Assembly: GCA_033816765.1 (NCBI GenBank)
Contig: CM066290.1
Span: 1,922,001-1,986,000, forward strand
Source: Nothopassalora personata
Taxonomy: Eukaryota > Ascomycota > Dothideomycetes > Mycosphaerellales > Mycosphaerellaceae
Direction of reading: 5' to 3'
DNA length: 64,000 nt
Shown: positions 41,319-50,870 of the stretch, piece after piece
Layout: each line of letters begins with the position of its first letter
Numbering within the stretch: position 1 is the stretch's first letter
Notes under the pieces: generated by a model
Told to the model about the DNA's origin: nothing
What the model saw: the letters and a program-made list of their open reading frames with translations, nothing else
Database searches by the model: none
Position numbers and translations under genes: made by a program

Positions 41319-41929
41319 TTACGAAGAGAATCGCTTGGTGAACTTTGCAATTACTACTAATCGTCAGCCTGCCTCCTCCATCAAGCGACACAACGACTTA
41401 CTGTGCAGCGCTACCACTGAGATGATGAATCCGATCGAAAGCACCATGACCACGAATGGATCGACCTTGAGTCCTGGGGATTCATCGGTATACAGCCCTG
41501 CACGCCTTATTAGCCTCCCCCATTCAGGGCAATCCACATCCTATAAGACGTACTCAACATCGTGCTGCTGCTTCCTCCCGCACCTGCGGCGCGTGTCGAT
41601 GCTGGGCGGGCATTTGCGATTTTATCTGCGCGGTCTGCGGCTGCCTTCCTCCTGATCGCGGTCGCTGGGCCACCTGGTGCTTTCGGCGATGCGGGACGTG
41701 CGGTCGTTGTGCCTGTGGTGGGGTTGTTCACAGGTGAGGATGGTCGTGGTGAAGACTATGGACGTTGTGCGTCAGCATGTGCACCGAATCAATTGATTCA
41801 AGCGAGATGGTCTGTGACAACGCAACGCGACATATGGTAGTGTATTCCATCGTGCAATCGTCATTTGGCCGCGTGGTATGGTGTAGTCGTGCGCGGGACC
41901 TGGTGCTTGTACATAGCGTGGCTTACCAT
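41319..41929 (-). CDS. SBH1: Sec61 complex beta subunit
   Basis: Four exons, 41929-41927 (the ATG alone), 41755-41554, 41497-41402 and 41356-41319, give 112 residues in phase. The protein runs MSSPRPSSPVNNPTTG, TARPASPKAPGGPATAIRRK, STRAAGAGGSSSTML, LYTDESPGLKVDPFVVMVLS and ALHIVIAKFTKRFSS. These are the conserved parts of Sec61 beta/Sbh1: a disordered Ala/Pro-rich cytosolic N-terminus, the RAAGAGGSSSTML motif, and one C-terminal tail-anchor helix. It is the small subunit of the ER protein-translocation channel. Introns are 171, 56 and 45 nt with CTGAC branch sites. The intron directly after the ATG (ATG|GTAAGC) makes the gene easy to miss; an ATG-less model starting at 41731 would be wrong. 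Confidence 0.92.
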
Positions 41930-42767
41930 GTTGAAGACGTGGTCGTGGCAGGCAGGCTAGTGCTGGGTTCTCCTCGTTACAATCGTCGCTATGTGATCGA
42001 TCGGATGCGTGGTGAGTCGCGTCGAGTTGTAGACTTCGTTGTTGTAATGAGCGTGAGGACTGGACAGAGGACAGACAGATTCTCTTCAACGTACAGGAGA
42101 GCCATAGCTGGCCTTCGCCAAGGGTCTTTGGTTGGAACCTAGCCGCTTTCAGGCTCCCGGCCTCAGGCCCCAGGCCTCGCGCCAAACCACGTCACCACAT
42201 TCACCACGCGTGGGACGCATACAACTTATGCTGCCAATACCGATTTCATCGTCATGGTACACCAACAATCACAGAAGGTAGACACATGAAGAAGACCGCA
42301 CCGCCAGCTCTCACGCCAACCATTTTCGTTGTAACCCAGACCGCCTTCCAGCAGGGTATTACTCGCGAATAACAACTGATGACATATGGATATGGCCCAG
42401 ACAAACTCCAACCCGTGCCGTCCCTCACTTTGTCCCAAGCTCGAAAAGCAGATATGTGCCCACATCACCCATGTACCAAGAATCAGGCAACGCAACACCT
42501 ATCCCAAATATGCCGAGTCCCACCCGCATCGCAGAATCATGGTCGACGCTCCCAAGCTCCATAATGCATGCACCCCCCGTTGCACCCACCCAAAAAGAAC
42601 AGCCGCATAACCCGCGTCGCAAATTGGTATTGCAAGCAAATCCTGGACACCGGTCAACGCAATGAAAGTCGCAAGTTCCTCCAACTCCACTGCCACCCCT
42701 ATTTTGAAGGCCTCTGTGCTTCTCCCGTCGCCCCAGCCCAGAGCTGGACCTCGCAAGCTATACTGAC
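41930..42767. other. Spacer upstream of Sec61 beta
   Basis: About 840 bp between the Sec61 beta start and the stop of the next minus-strand gene. It should include the Sec61 beta promoter. A short AGGC/CCTC-rich imperfect repeat lies near 42148-42182. Frames here are open for 60-90 codons without recognisable content. Confidence 0.4.
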
Positions 42768-44004
42768 TCAACCCCACACAGATGGTTGTACGGCCAGTGT
42801 GCTCTTTCCGGAACCCCAGTTGGCGCTGTTGTTGCTCCAGTTACCGAGACCGCTAGCACCGAGTGCAGCGTTCGATGCAGCCGAGTTCGAGCGCTCGTCT
42901 TTGGGAGCATTCTGCGCATCTCCGGCGTTGAAGCCGAAGCTGAGCGAAGATGGCGTAAGCGGTGTTGTCGAGCGCTTGTTCAAGCCTGGTGCGCCGCCGG
43001 GTCCTTGCGCCGGTCGAGTTCCAATTGGCATCACGTTGCCCTTCTGCTGCCCAGCAGTCGGAGGAGATCCACCCTGGGATGAGTTTGAGGTGCCCCTACT
43101 TTGCTGGGGCTCGTTTAGTAGCCCAAAAGATGGCTGTGCGGGCGCGTTCGATGCCGGAGACGCGTTGTTTTCGGGCTGGTCGCGAGGAGGCATCTGGACC
43201 GCGCCTTCTGCGCCAGATTGGGCTTGAGCACCGAATGGGTCGTAGGCATGGGGAGATGGGCCTCTGGCTCCGCTAGGAATTCGAATGTCCTGACTGCCAC
43301 GACGCGATCCGTCCGCAGAGTACAAGCTCGAGTTATCGCCATAAAGAGCACGATGCTGACGGGCAATAAGATCACGGCGGTCGTCCTCGCTCATCGTGTT
43401 CGGACTCATGGATCGATCTGTCTTCACCCCGGATACAGCTAGTCAATATGTATTAGCCGGCGCGACTGACGCACGCGCAACACCACGACTTACTCCGATT
43501 GTACTGCTGCTCTTGATGGTAGTTGCGAAGCTCGCGCTCGCGTTGTGCCGCCATCCTGCGCTTTGCCTGGAGGACCTGCTCAGCCTCTGATTGACGCCCT
43601 CCTGGGAAACGCTGGCCAGCGAAATATCCCTGTAGACCAGCCGAACCCGGTCGACCGCCGTCGGAAGAGTACTCGCTGACTGACTGATGTCTGGAGGGCC
43701 CACCAATCAATCGGGGATCTGCGTTATAGTCGTAGCCTCTAGCCATCGCAGGAATGCTGTCCCTTCGTGGCGGGAGACCACCTAGACCGACACCGCCCTG
43801 TGCCCCAGGCGCCCACTTGCCACTCTTCATGAGATTGTCCGTCGCACGTTCGATCTCTTCGAATTGCGATGCGAATGCCATCGGTTCGGTCGACTGGGAC
43901 ATGGTAGATCCAGTCCCCGATTGCGAGGGAGGCGCAGGCTGTTCCCAAGAGGTCTGACGTCCAGGTCCAGACCAGGTATGGCTATCGGGTTCGTAAAAAG
44001 ACAT
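42768..44004 (-). CDS. Conserved ascomycete low-complexity protein, unknown function
   Basis: Two exons, 44004-43494 and 43438-42768, give 393 residues. The 55-nt intron (GTAAGT ... TTGACTAG) joins QQYNRT to VSGVKTDRSMSP in phase. The protein is rich in G, S, P, N and Q and largely disordered. Conserved-looking islands are MSFYEPDSHTWSGPGRQTSW, FASQFEEIERATDNLMKSGK, the basic helix VLQAKRRMAAQRERELRNYH, and MSEDDRRDLIARQHRALYG. As I recall, this combination occurs in one-to-one orthologs across filamentous ascomycetes annotated only as hypothetical. There is no signal peptide or membrane segment. A link to RNA granules or cell-cycle regulation would be speculation. Confidence 0.8.
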
Positions 44005-44423
44005 GTTTGTGTATAGCGTTTGTGAACCACGATTTCGAAAAAGATATGCGACTCTGCTCGCGATGGGAGTTCGGCGAGATGTGGAACGAGGCCTAGTGCA
44101 GAAAGAGCGTTGTCAGTCGAGCCATTGTGATGTGCGTCGCCGTTGCCATACGTGCAAGGCGTTGTCGTTGGTGAAGGCAAGGCCGGGTGCATAGAGTGTG
44201 CTGGGCGCTGGGCGGCGGCATCGCAGCGATGATGAGAGTCTGCTTTTGTCACACGTTCTGTGCCGGCCGGAAGGCTTCTCGGAGGATTGTTGGGGAATGC
44301 TGCGTGCGTACCTTCAACACACGCCGCCACCGCTGGCAGGAATTAGGTAGTACTGGAAAGGAGCGACGACGTCTCTCTCAGGCAGGAGATGCAGAGGAAG
44401 AGGGACAGAGAGCAGCAGTAGCG

Positions 44424-44454
<31 letters not shown>

Positions 44455-46149
44455 GCATGGGGGAGTAGTCCCTCCTCAGCAGGAGCGCACACTACTTCGA
44501 GGTGCCTTTCCACAAGTAATCTCGTTGGACTCCGCTCGCTGGCTCGGCAGCCGCTTGGGCCGCCTTCTAAAATGTTTCTCATTTCCTTCTCCGACGGCCA
44601 CTTTATAGTGCATCGTTCGGCCGCAACGTCTCAACCATAGCATGAACTGCTGCGGACCTCGAAGAACTGACGATGACACGCCGAATGCCATCACTGACAC
44701 TGTGAAACGTTCCTGTGTCGCAAGCCACGAGCTGGCCACGGTCCTCGACACGGATGCAAGCTTTTCCCACGCTATTTCCGATGCAAGTGCCCGGTCTCGC
44801 GAGTGGGCAAGTGGGGTCTGTCGCCGTCAACAACCACATCCGACACGAATCGACGACATTCGATATCGGACCAGTTCTGCGAGACCAACTATGCGTGTCG
44901 CCCCACGGTATCGGCATGACTATCCATGCGCGCGCTGCGTCTCCAACCAGCGACCCGTTCGTATCTCCCGACCGGCAGCATACTCTCGGAGCTCCGCGGC
45001 GACATCACGATGCTTGAAGCAGGTTGCTCCAATAGCGTCAACAGTCGCTCTACGACCCCGCGCGTGGAATACCTGACTGTGCACCGCACGCGGCGTGTAA
45101 TGACTATTTGACTGATGCGGAAGACCAAGCGGCGAGTTGCAAAGGTAAGACGACGGCTGGCGGGTCCTCTAACAGCACGTGCGCTCGGTGGTCAGGAACG
45201 GCGATAACTCGCCTGACGCTCCAGGCCGGTCTTCTATGACAGCATCCCTCGTCTATTATGCGAGTATCAATAGGGAGGAAGGATGTGCTTTTAATGCACG
45301 TGGCAGCTCATCGCAGCTCGCTAGGATCTCCATACACCCGTGCGGGATGTCGTGTGCTTCAGAGACATGTGGTCAGCATGGATGCTTCGAAATCACATGC
45401 AACAGAAAGCGCGGCTACCGACCGCTGCCGCCTGCACGGACTTCAACACACCCGCGATGCCACAGATTACCAAACGATGCAAGTACACGGCTGCAGGTCG
45501 CCGCCTTTCTGGAAGCTCTTTAAGGCCGTTCTACTTCTGCTTGTGCGCCGCCGCTGTGGAACGCTGCGTTCACGTGCCGCACCGCGAACCGGTCGCTGCA
45601 TGAGGAAGTCAGCCAAGATGACTTCGATCTGACCTGTTGCACTTCACACCCTCAAAAAGAGTCTGACGATGATACAAACTCGTCAAAGAAAAGGGCCGCT
45701 GCGTTGCAACATGTCGTCGCTGCACTTTCCTTGAACCTGTTTGTTCGCATCAAGCGCCCGGCAAACCGGTTTCCATCAGTGTCACGACAAGCTAACCGAC
45801 GAATTCTTGCGTTTCATATCAACACCTCTGCAATGAAGACGCGACACAATGCGTCCGTGAAAGAATCGATCTTGGTTTGGGCACGCGCGAATCGATGGCT
45901 GAGTCAAGCTACCGAGTGCATGGCAAAGGGGTGTGACAACCACATCATGTTTGTCTCGTGTGACCGCGATGTGAGCAGGCTGCCTATCACGTATGCACAA
46001 CAGGTCATCTCTGATTGCATTCTTGGTCTATGTAAGTATGTTTCGTTGCCGCTTCACTGCACTCCAAACCCTCCTGCCTGACACAGAAACTCATTCTGAA
46101 CTGGAGCGATCACGACTTCCTTGTGATTTCCCACGAACCGCTCAAGGCC
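44005..46149. other. Gene-poor stretch of 2.1 kb
   Basis: It starts with the promoter side of the 42768-44004 gene, including a (GCA)9 microsatellite, and ends at an F-box gene. Frames of 60-145 codons overlap on both strands, none with domain, membrane or signal features. I could not support a gene, RNA or mobile element here. Confidence 0.45.
44424..44450 (+). repeat. (GCA)9 trinucleotide microsatellite
   Basis: Nine GCA units preceded by looser AGCAGCAGTAGCGG. It lies about 420 bp upstream of the start at 44004 in non-coding DNA, so it is not a polyglutamine tract of a supported gene. Confidence 0.85.
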
Positions 46150-46758
46150 ATGCACATCAATACCAAAGCTAGTCTTGGCAACCTGCCAGTCGAGCTGTTC
46201 CTTCATATCGCATCATATCTCTCGAAATCGTCGCTGTTGTCGCTGCGCCTGGCACATATCGACTTTCGACTCCTGCTCCAACATAGCTGGAAGCAAGTCT
46301 CAAGGCAGTCGACACTTAGCTTCTGCGAAAGAGTGGCCATCGATCGATACACGTTCGAGGAGGATGACTTCAAGCGTGGACGGCGGAAATGTGTGATATG
46401 TGGCACGCACGGCCTCAAAACACAATTCCAGTCTTCTGCACCGATATGCAATGCGCATCAGGGTCGCTTCACGCGCTGGCACGTTCCCAGGAAACGATCG
46501 GCGTGGAACTTGGCGGAGTACGAGCGTGATGCTGCGAAGGAAGCTGTCTGGGTTACTGTGAAGAGGCCGTTCTGCGTACACGAGCAGAAGATAGTTGGGT
46601 GGGATGTCGAGCTCTGTCGTTGTGACTGCTCGGACTGCGGTCACTTCATGATGGATTGCCGGATCCGCGTGCAGCTGGAGGATAAGAAGATGTCATATTG
46701 TGGCGCACCAAGAGCCGTTGACACTTTGGAGGGTAAACACTGTGTCTGTGGCGCGTAG
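46150..46758 (+). CDS. F-box protein with cysteine-rich C-terminal part
   Basis: Single exon of 202 residues from the ATG at 46150 (MHINTKASLGNLPVELFLHI). LGNLPVELFLHIASYLSKSS followed by LLSLRLAHIDFRLLL is a clear F-box helix set. After it come cysteine pairs (RKCVICGTHGL, APICNAHQGRF, PFCVHEQKIVGWDVELCRC, DCSDCGHFMMDCR, GKHCVCGA) that look like a zinc-binding fungal domain. F-box proteins bring substrates to SCF ubiquitin ligases; the substrate is unknown. An open stretch continues upstream without ATG, so a short upstream exon cannot be ruled out. Confidence 0.72.
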   Translation: MHINTKASLGNLPVELFLHIASYLSKSSLLSLRLAHIDFRLLLQHSWKQVSRQSTLSFCERVAIDRYTFEEDDFKRGRRKCVICGTHGLKTQFQSSAPICNAHQGRFTRWHVPRKRSAWNLAEYERDAAKEAVWVTVKRPFCVHEQKIVGWDVELCRCDCSDCGHFMMDCRIRVQLEDKKMSYCGAPRAVDTLEGKHCVCGA

Positions 46759-46903
46759 GTGAGTGACCATGAGAGACAAACCAAGGGCTTTGCTGGAGTG
46801 CTGACATGTCCAGGGAGCTGTGCAATACGATGCACTCAACGGATTGGCGAGGACGGATCTCGAGAGTACGGCATGCGATTCATAATAACATCATGTTTGT
46901 CGT

Positions 46904-47554
46904 TCATAATATGTCATGACGGGCACTCTTCTCATCCGGATGGGAACTTCGTCCCGACGTGTCCACTCCTCTTGCCGGCCGATCCATTTCCTTCGCATGC
47001 CGTCTCATCATCACAGCCAGCGAACCTTGCCCGGCAGTCACGCCCATCAGCCCACATATCAAGACCACCTGAACCGCACCAAGCACTGCGCGACAGCTTC
47101 CTTTGTGGTTCGAGCGCCACAGATGCTCTTGTTCCCATTGCACGCTCGTCCCGATGTCATGCCTGAAGTTCTGCGGACTCCAGATCGGCTCATACCCTCC
47201 CGTGCAGATGTTGTGCTCGTAGAACGATTCGATGAAGAATTGGACGATGAGTAGCCGGCATGTCGCGGAGACGATGGTATCGATGAGCAGGAAGTGCGCA
47301 AAGGATGTGACTAGTATAGGTCGTTTCTATAGAGCACATGTTGGAAGATGTTACATCTACTTGATATTTTTTAACTTACTGCGACAATGCCGGCCAGTCC
47401 GATAACACTCAAGACGGTTCCTGACCATGCATACAAGCTTATACCCAAGCGTATGCCGAGAGGGTCATCTGGCATGTAGTTGCTCGCCACAGCGACAAGC
47501 GCATTGTAGACACACGACAACAGTGCAACTGTGGCAGCGAAACTCGTGCTCTTA
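46904..47554 (-). CDS. Small four-helix membrane protein, 5' end unresolved
   Basis: Two visible exons, about 47554-47380 and 47326-46904, are joined by a 53-nt intron (GTAAGT ... CTATAG) in phase. They encode about 198 residues with four hydrophobic segments: FAATVALLSCVYNALVAVAS, LGISLYAWSGTVLSVIGLAG, ILVTSFAHFLLIDTIVSA and AVLGAVQVVLICGLMGVTA. The third loop has CTGGYEPIWSP, and the tail is basic and hydrophilic. The topology recalls fungal tetraspan proteins, but I recognise no named family. The first exon has no ATG. It follows an acceptor (GTGTGTAG) at 47555, so a start exon should lie upstream, perhaps MVLLSFFSSLCG near 47753, though the phase does not fit well. Confidence 0.6.
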
Positions 47555-48204
47555 CTACACACGACAACCGTCAGTCAGCTCCACAATCAACCAACAGCCC
47601 AAGCAGAGCACGCGACCAAAAAGACCGACCTCTCGGGAGTATCTCGACACCCCGTCATTTCAGCTCAGCTGCGAACCAAATCCCTCCAAGATACGATCAC
47701 CAGAAAGTGTACCAGCCACTATCACATACTCCGCACAAGGACGAGAAGAATGACAGTAAGACCATGGTGCCGGTGTGCTGGTAATAAAACCTGAAGCTGC
47801 CCGCGGATGACAAACTCTCGGACCATTTCTTCCAAACGTTCCAGTGACGATATGCAGCTGTGCAGCTGCGAGGAATGATCAACGGCTTCCGCGCGAATCC
47901 GATCCGAGTGGTCCGACTTGGTGCGGTCATGCTGATAAAGTGAGATTCGATCGCACTGCAGCCAGTGCCTTCGTGTTTTGCTGGATTGTGAACGGCGGGG
48001 TTCTATTCGTTCCTGTGCGAGATTCTCCACGGGCGTGTCACCTTCGTCTCGCCTTTGTTGGAGTGCCTCTTTTCGGTTGGAGGGACTCCACTTCATGTGT
48101 ATTGTAGGTGTGATTTTCCTCGTGAGGGCCGAGAATCGATTTAGAGGATGTGGCAAGACTCTCCTCGGAAGCGATCCGTTGTCGTGCTCGATCTCTGTAC
48201 TGTA
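47555..48204. other. Region upstream of the four-helix protein
   Basis: About 650 bp that probably includes the missing first exon and promoter of the membrane protein gene. A minus-strand frame 48156-47722 is open for 144 codons (MKWSPSNRKEALQQRRDEGD) but shows no domain. Confidence 0.35.
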
Positions 48205-48675
48205 CTAGTTCAACATGTGGATCCGAAAGAGGTGTGGTTCGACTCTCTCGATCCTAGAATGGCTGCACTCGGCAGCATGGCAAGTGGATGCTTCATGCTC
48301 CATCTGTTGACGCTTACGCGCATGTCGGTGTGCAGTGGCGTGCGGGCGTCGCAGCAGTAAACGGATGCTCTGCTTTGACATCCGCTCTCCACAAGTCCCA
48401 ACCATGATCAGGCTGTTGATCAGAATAACACCCTCTCTAGAGCCCACCTTGCAAGCGAAAAGCCGCTGTTCATACCACATAGCCCAAACAGTATCAATGT
48501 CATAATGGCAGGCACGTACTTCTCCCGACTCCGGAAACTCCGTCAGACATTCTTGCCATCGATTACGGCGCCTGCTATCGAAATCCTCTGCGCGCATACA
48601 CTGAAGCACAGCTACCTGGCGAGGATTGTAATGATTCGCGCAAGGGCATAGGTAATGAACTTTATGAACAGCCAT
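48205..48675 (-). CDS. Hypothetical protein, weakly supported
   Basis: A 156-codon open frame from the ATG at 48675 (MAVHKVHYLCPCANHYNPRQ). The first 80 residues have balanced composition with spaced Cys and Trp (VAVLQCMRAEDFDSRRRNRW, VRACHYDIDTVWAMWYEQRL) and look like real protein. The rest is rich in R, H and S and may be read-through past an intron beginning near FACK|GTGGGC. No family is recognised. Confidence 0.35.
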   Translation of the reverse strand: MAVHKVHYLCPCANHYNPRQVAVLQCMRAEDFDSRRRNRWQECLTEFPESGEVRACHYDIDTVWAMWYEQRLFACKVGSREGVILINSLIMVGTCGERMSKQSIRLLLRRPHATAHRHARKRQQMEHEASTCHAAECSHSRIERVEPHLFRIHMLN

Positions 48676-49044
48676 TGCGCTCAAACTCGGCGTCAGAAGC
48701 CGTATATTCGATATGGCGCGAACCCAGTTCGATCATCGAAATGCGTACCTACTGCCGAGGGATAAAGCTGCCATCAAGAGAATCGCATTGTCTTCTACAA
48801 AGGTCTGGCAAACAGCCTTGTGCATTGTGCTTCTCATAAGGTCCTTTGTCCTGCACGTCATGTCCCACTCCTTGTCCGGGACGTACATATAACGCGGTCC
48901 TACGCCATCGCTCAAGTACAACACACACACACACACCAAGTCACCCAGTCTCTCCAATTCTTCTCAGGAAAGTACACGAGACCACCAGCCAATCCACAGT
49001 AAGTAGCAGGTTCTACTTCCACGCCCAGCACCCACATCATCATC
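48676..49044. other. Spacer with a short CA tract
   Basis: About 370 bp between divergent starts. It contains a (CA)n tract of about 16 nt at 48924-48941, just before the small membrane-protein gene. No other feature. Confidence 0.4.
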
Positions 49045-49386
49045 ATGGGCGCCACTTCAGGGGCTGATAGTAAGAGCACTTCAATTGAAGTCGCAGCCAT
49101 CGCAGCAACCCTTGCCATCGTCGTCATCGGCCTCGCCCTCAGTCTTTGGCGCTGGCGTGAAGCGGTCGAGATACGCAAGATCAAGGCCGCGAAGGAGGCG
49201 GGCACGCCGATCTTCGAGCAGAATGGATTTGTCTTCCAGAAGCACAAGCTCGAGGATCCGTCTCACTTTGACCTTGAGGCTCAGGACTATAGCTCTCAGA
49301 GCAGCAATACATCAACAATTCCGTTGGTTGATCTCAGGCCTTCTGTGCCGGCTCTCATCAGGACTCCGGCTACCGGGTCTATGTAG
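49045..49386 (+). CDS. Small single-pass membrane protein, unknown function
   Basis: Single exon of 113 residues (MGATSGADSKSTSIEV). One hydrophobic helix, AAIAATLAIVVIGLALSLW, is followed by RWREAVEIRKIKAAKEAG, so by the positive-inside rule the C-terminal ~75 residues should face the cytosol. The tail is acidic and Ser/Thr-rich (LEDPSHFDLEAQDYSSQSSN). There is no cleavable signal peptide. Its size and layout resemble many lineage-specific fungal membrane proteins. A GTAAGT after the stop at 49390 suggests a 3' UTR intron or a slightly different end. Confidence 0.6.
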   Translation: MGATSGADSKSTSIEVAAIAATLAIVVIGLALSLWRWREAVEIRKIKAAKEAGTPIFEQNGFVFQKHKLEDPSHFDLEAQDYSSQSSNTSTIPLVDLRPSVPALIRTPATGSM

Positions 49387-49695
49387 ATGGTAAGTATCGC
49401 GTGACGATGAGTTGGGACTGCGATAGTGTTGTAGATCAAATGCATATTCTTCTTATGCCAATCAGCCTCCATGTTTCTTTCCTAGCGTACGTTTGGTCTT
49501 GCATATGTGTACATCCGAAGCGGCGGCTCAACTGACTCATCAATTCCGCGGGGTCTGCTTTGTTCTAAGAAATGTTCAACCAACCTACTTTGCTTCACTT
49601 GACGACACCGAACTTTAGATTCATTCTACCGGACGCGTTCTCCCACCAGCAAAGCACATTCATCAACGCTAGCACCTGGCTACTTTGCGACAAGA

Positions 49696-50646
49696 ATGCC
49701 AGCGACGCGCAAGCGCAAAGGCTCGCCGAGCCTCGAGGAGACGGAGGAATCGGCCAAGCGACGTTTTGCAGAGAGCGAAGAGGCAGCTGCGTCACAAGCG
49801 CCGACAGCAGAAGTCGAGCAGGAAGCGCAAGATGCAACAGCGGAACAATCAGAAGCACAACACACGCCTGCAGAAGATGCAGCACCGACGCGGCCAGCGA
49901 ACGACCGCGCCGCCAGATTCGCTGCTCTTCGCGCCCGCAGCGCGGCCAGTCGCAAGTCGAACCTCGCAGAGACCAAGAACGAAGTGCATCGCTCGACCGT
50001 AGACCCTTCGCAACTGACGTCTCTCCATCGCAAGAAGGACATCGCCCAGCACAAACTCCTCAAAGCAGAAGTGGAGGAGAGCGGCGCAGATTTCGAGCGT
50101 AAGCGAGCCTGGGACTGGACGATCGAGGAAAGTGAGCGCTGGGACGAGAGAGTCGCGCAGAAGAAAGCGAATCGCGACAAGAACGCCTTTCAGGATTACA
50201 ACCAAGAAGCGGGGAAAGTCTACGAGCGTCAGCTCGGACAGATGCAGAAGGGCGGCTTTGACGAGAGAATGCAAGCCTACGAGAAAGACAAGCGGGACGC
50301 GATTGATCGGGCGGTGCAGAGTGGCGGGCTGGAGGTTGTCGAGACCGCTGACGGCGAACTCCTCGCCGTAGACAAAGACGGCAGCTTCTACAGCACAGGT
50401 GACAGCTCGACGTTCACAAACAACAAGCCCACGAAAGATGCGGTGGATCGGCTGGTGGACGATATTAAGAAGGCCGAAGAGACGCGCTTGAAGAAGAGGA
50501 GAGAACGCGGAAGACCTGACGAGGATGGCCAGGACGTGACGTATATCAACGAGAAGAACAAGCAGTTCAACATGAAGCTGGCGAGGTTCTACAACAAGTA
50601 TACGGCGGACATCAGGGAGAGCTTTGAGCGGGGTACCGCGATATAG
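49696..50646 (+). CDS. SYF2: Pre-mRNA-splicing factor SYF2
   Basis: Single exon of 316 residues. The N-terminus (MPATRKRKGSPSLEETEESA) is basic then acidic and disordered. From about residue 110 the SYF2 domain is clear: HRKKDIAQHKLLKAEVEESG, DFERKRAWDWTIEESERWDE, FQDYNQEAGKVYERQLGQM, RLVDDIKKAEETRLKKRRER and DVTYINEKNKQFNMKLARFY followed by NKYTADIRESFERGTAI. SYF2 is part of the Prp19/NineTeen-associated spliceosome and stabilises the activated complex; in yeast it is also linked to the cell cycle. Length fits filamentous fungal orthologs. The gene converges on the DDX60-like helicase with about 225 bp between stops. Confidence 0.95.
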   Translation: MPATRKRKGSPSLEETEESAKRRFAESEEAAASQAPTAEVEQEAQDATAEQSEAQHTPAEDAAPTRPANDRAARFAALRARSAASRKSNLAETKNEVHRSTVDPSQLTSLHRKKDIAQHKLLKAEVEESGADFERKRAWDWTIEESERWDERVAQKKANRDKNAFQDYNQEAGKVYERQLGQMQKGGFDERMQAYEKDKRDAIDRAVQSGGLEVVETADGELLAVDKDGSFYSTGDSSTFTNNKPTKDAVDRLVDDIKKAEETRLKKRRERGRPDEDGQDVTYINEKNKQFNMKLARFYNKYTADIRESFERGTAI

Positions 50647-50870
50647 GTAGAAGCTGCCTGCCAATGGACGAAGTTATGATATAGAACTGCCACTAAAGGA
50701 CCGAGCGAGGGCATCATCAACAGCATTTGTTGGAACGTGATGGAAACCAGAATTCTACGCCAAATAACCTGAATGGCTGCGAAGGCAACGAAACATCTTT
50801 GTCTATCTGTACTCCAAAGAAGCCCCGAAAGCCCAAACACACGACCCAGTAATGCCAAATAGCCTTTATT

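Noticed and set aside
44424..44450. (GCA)9 as a polyglutamine or polyalanine coding repeat
   Set aside because: No supported gene covers it; frames through it are short and lack other features.
45704..46081. 125-codon plus-strand frame before the F-box gene
   Set aside because: No recognisable family, ends in low-quality sequence, and cannot be joined to the F-box frame by clear splice signals.
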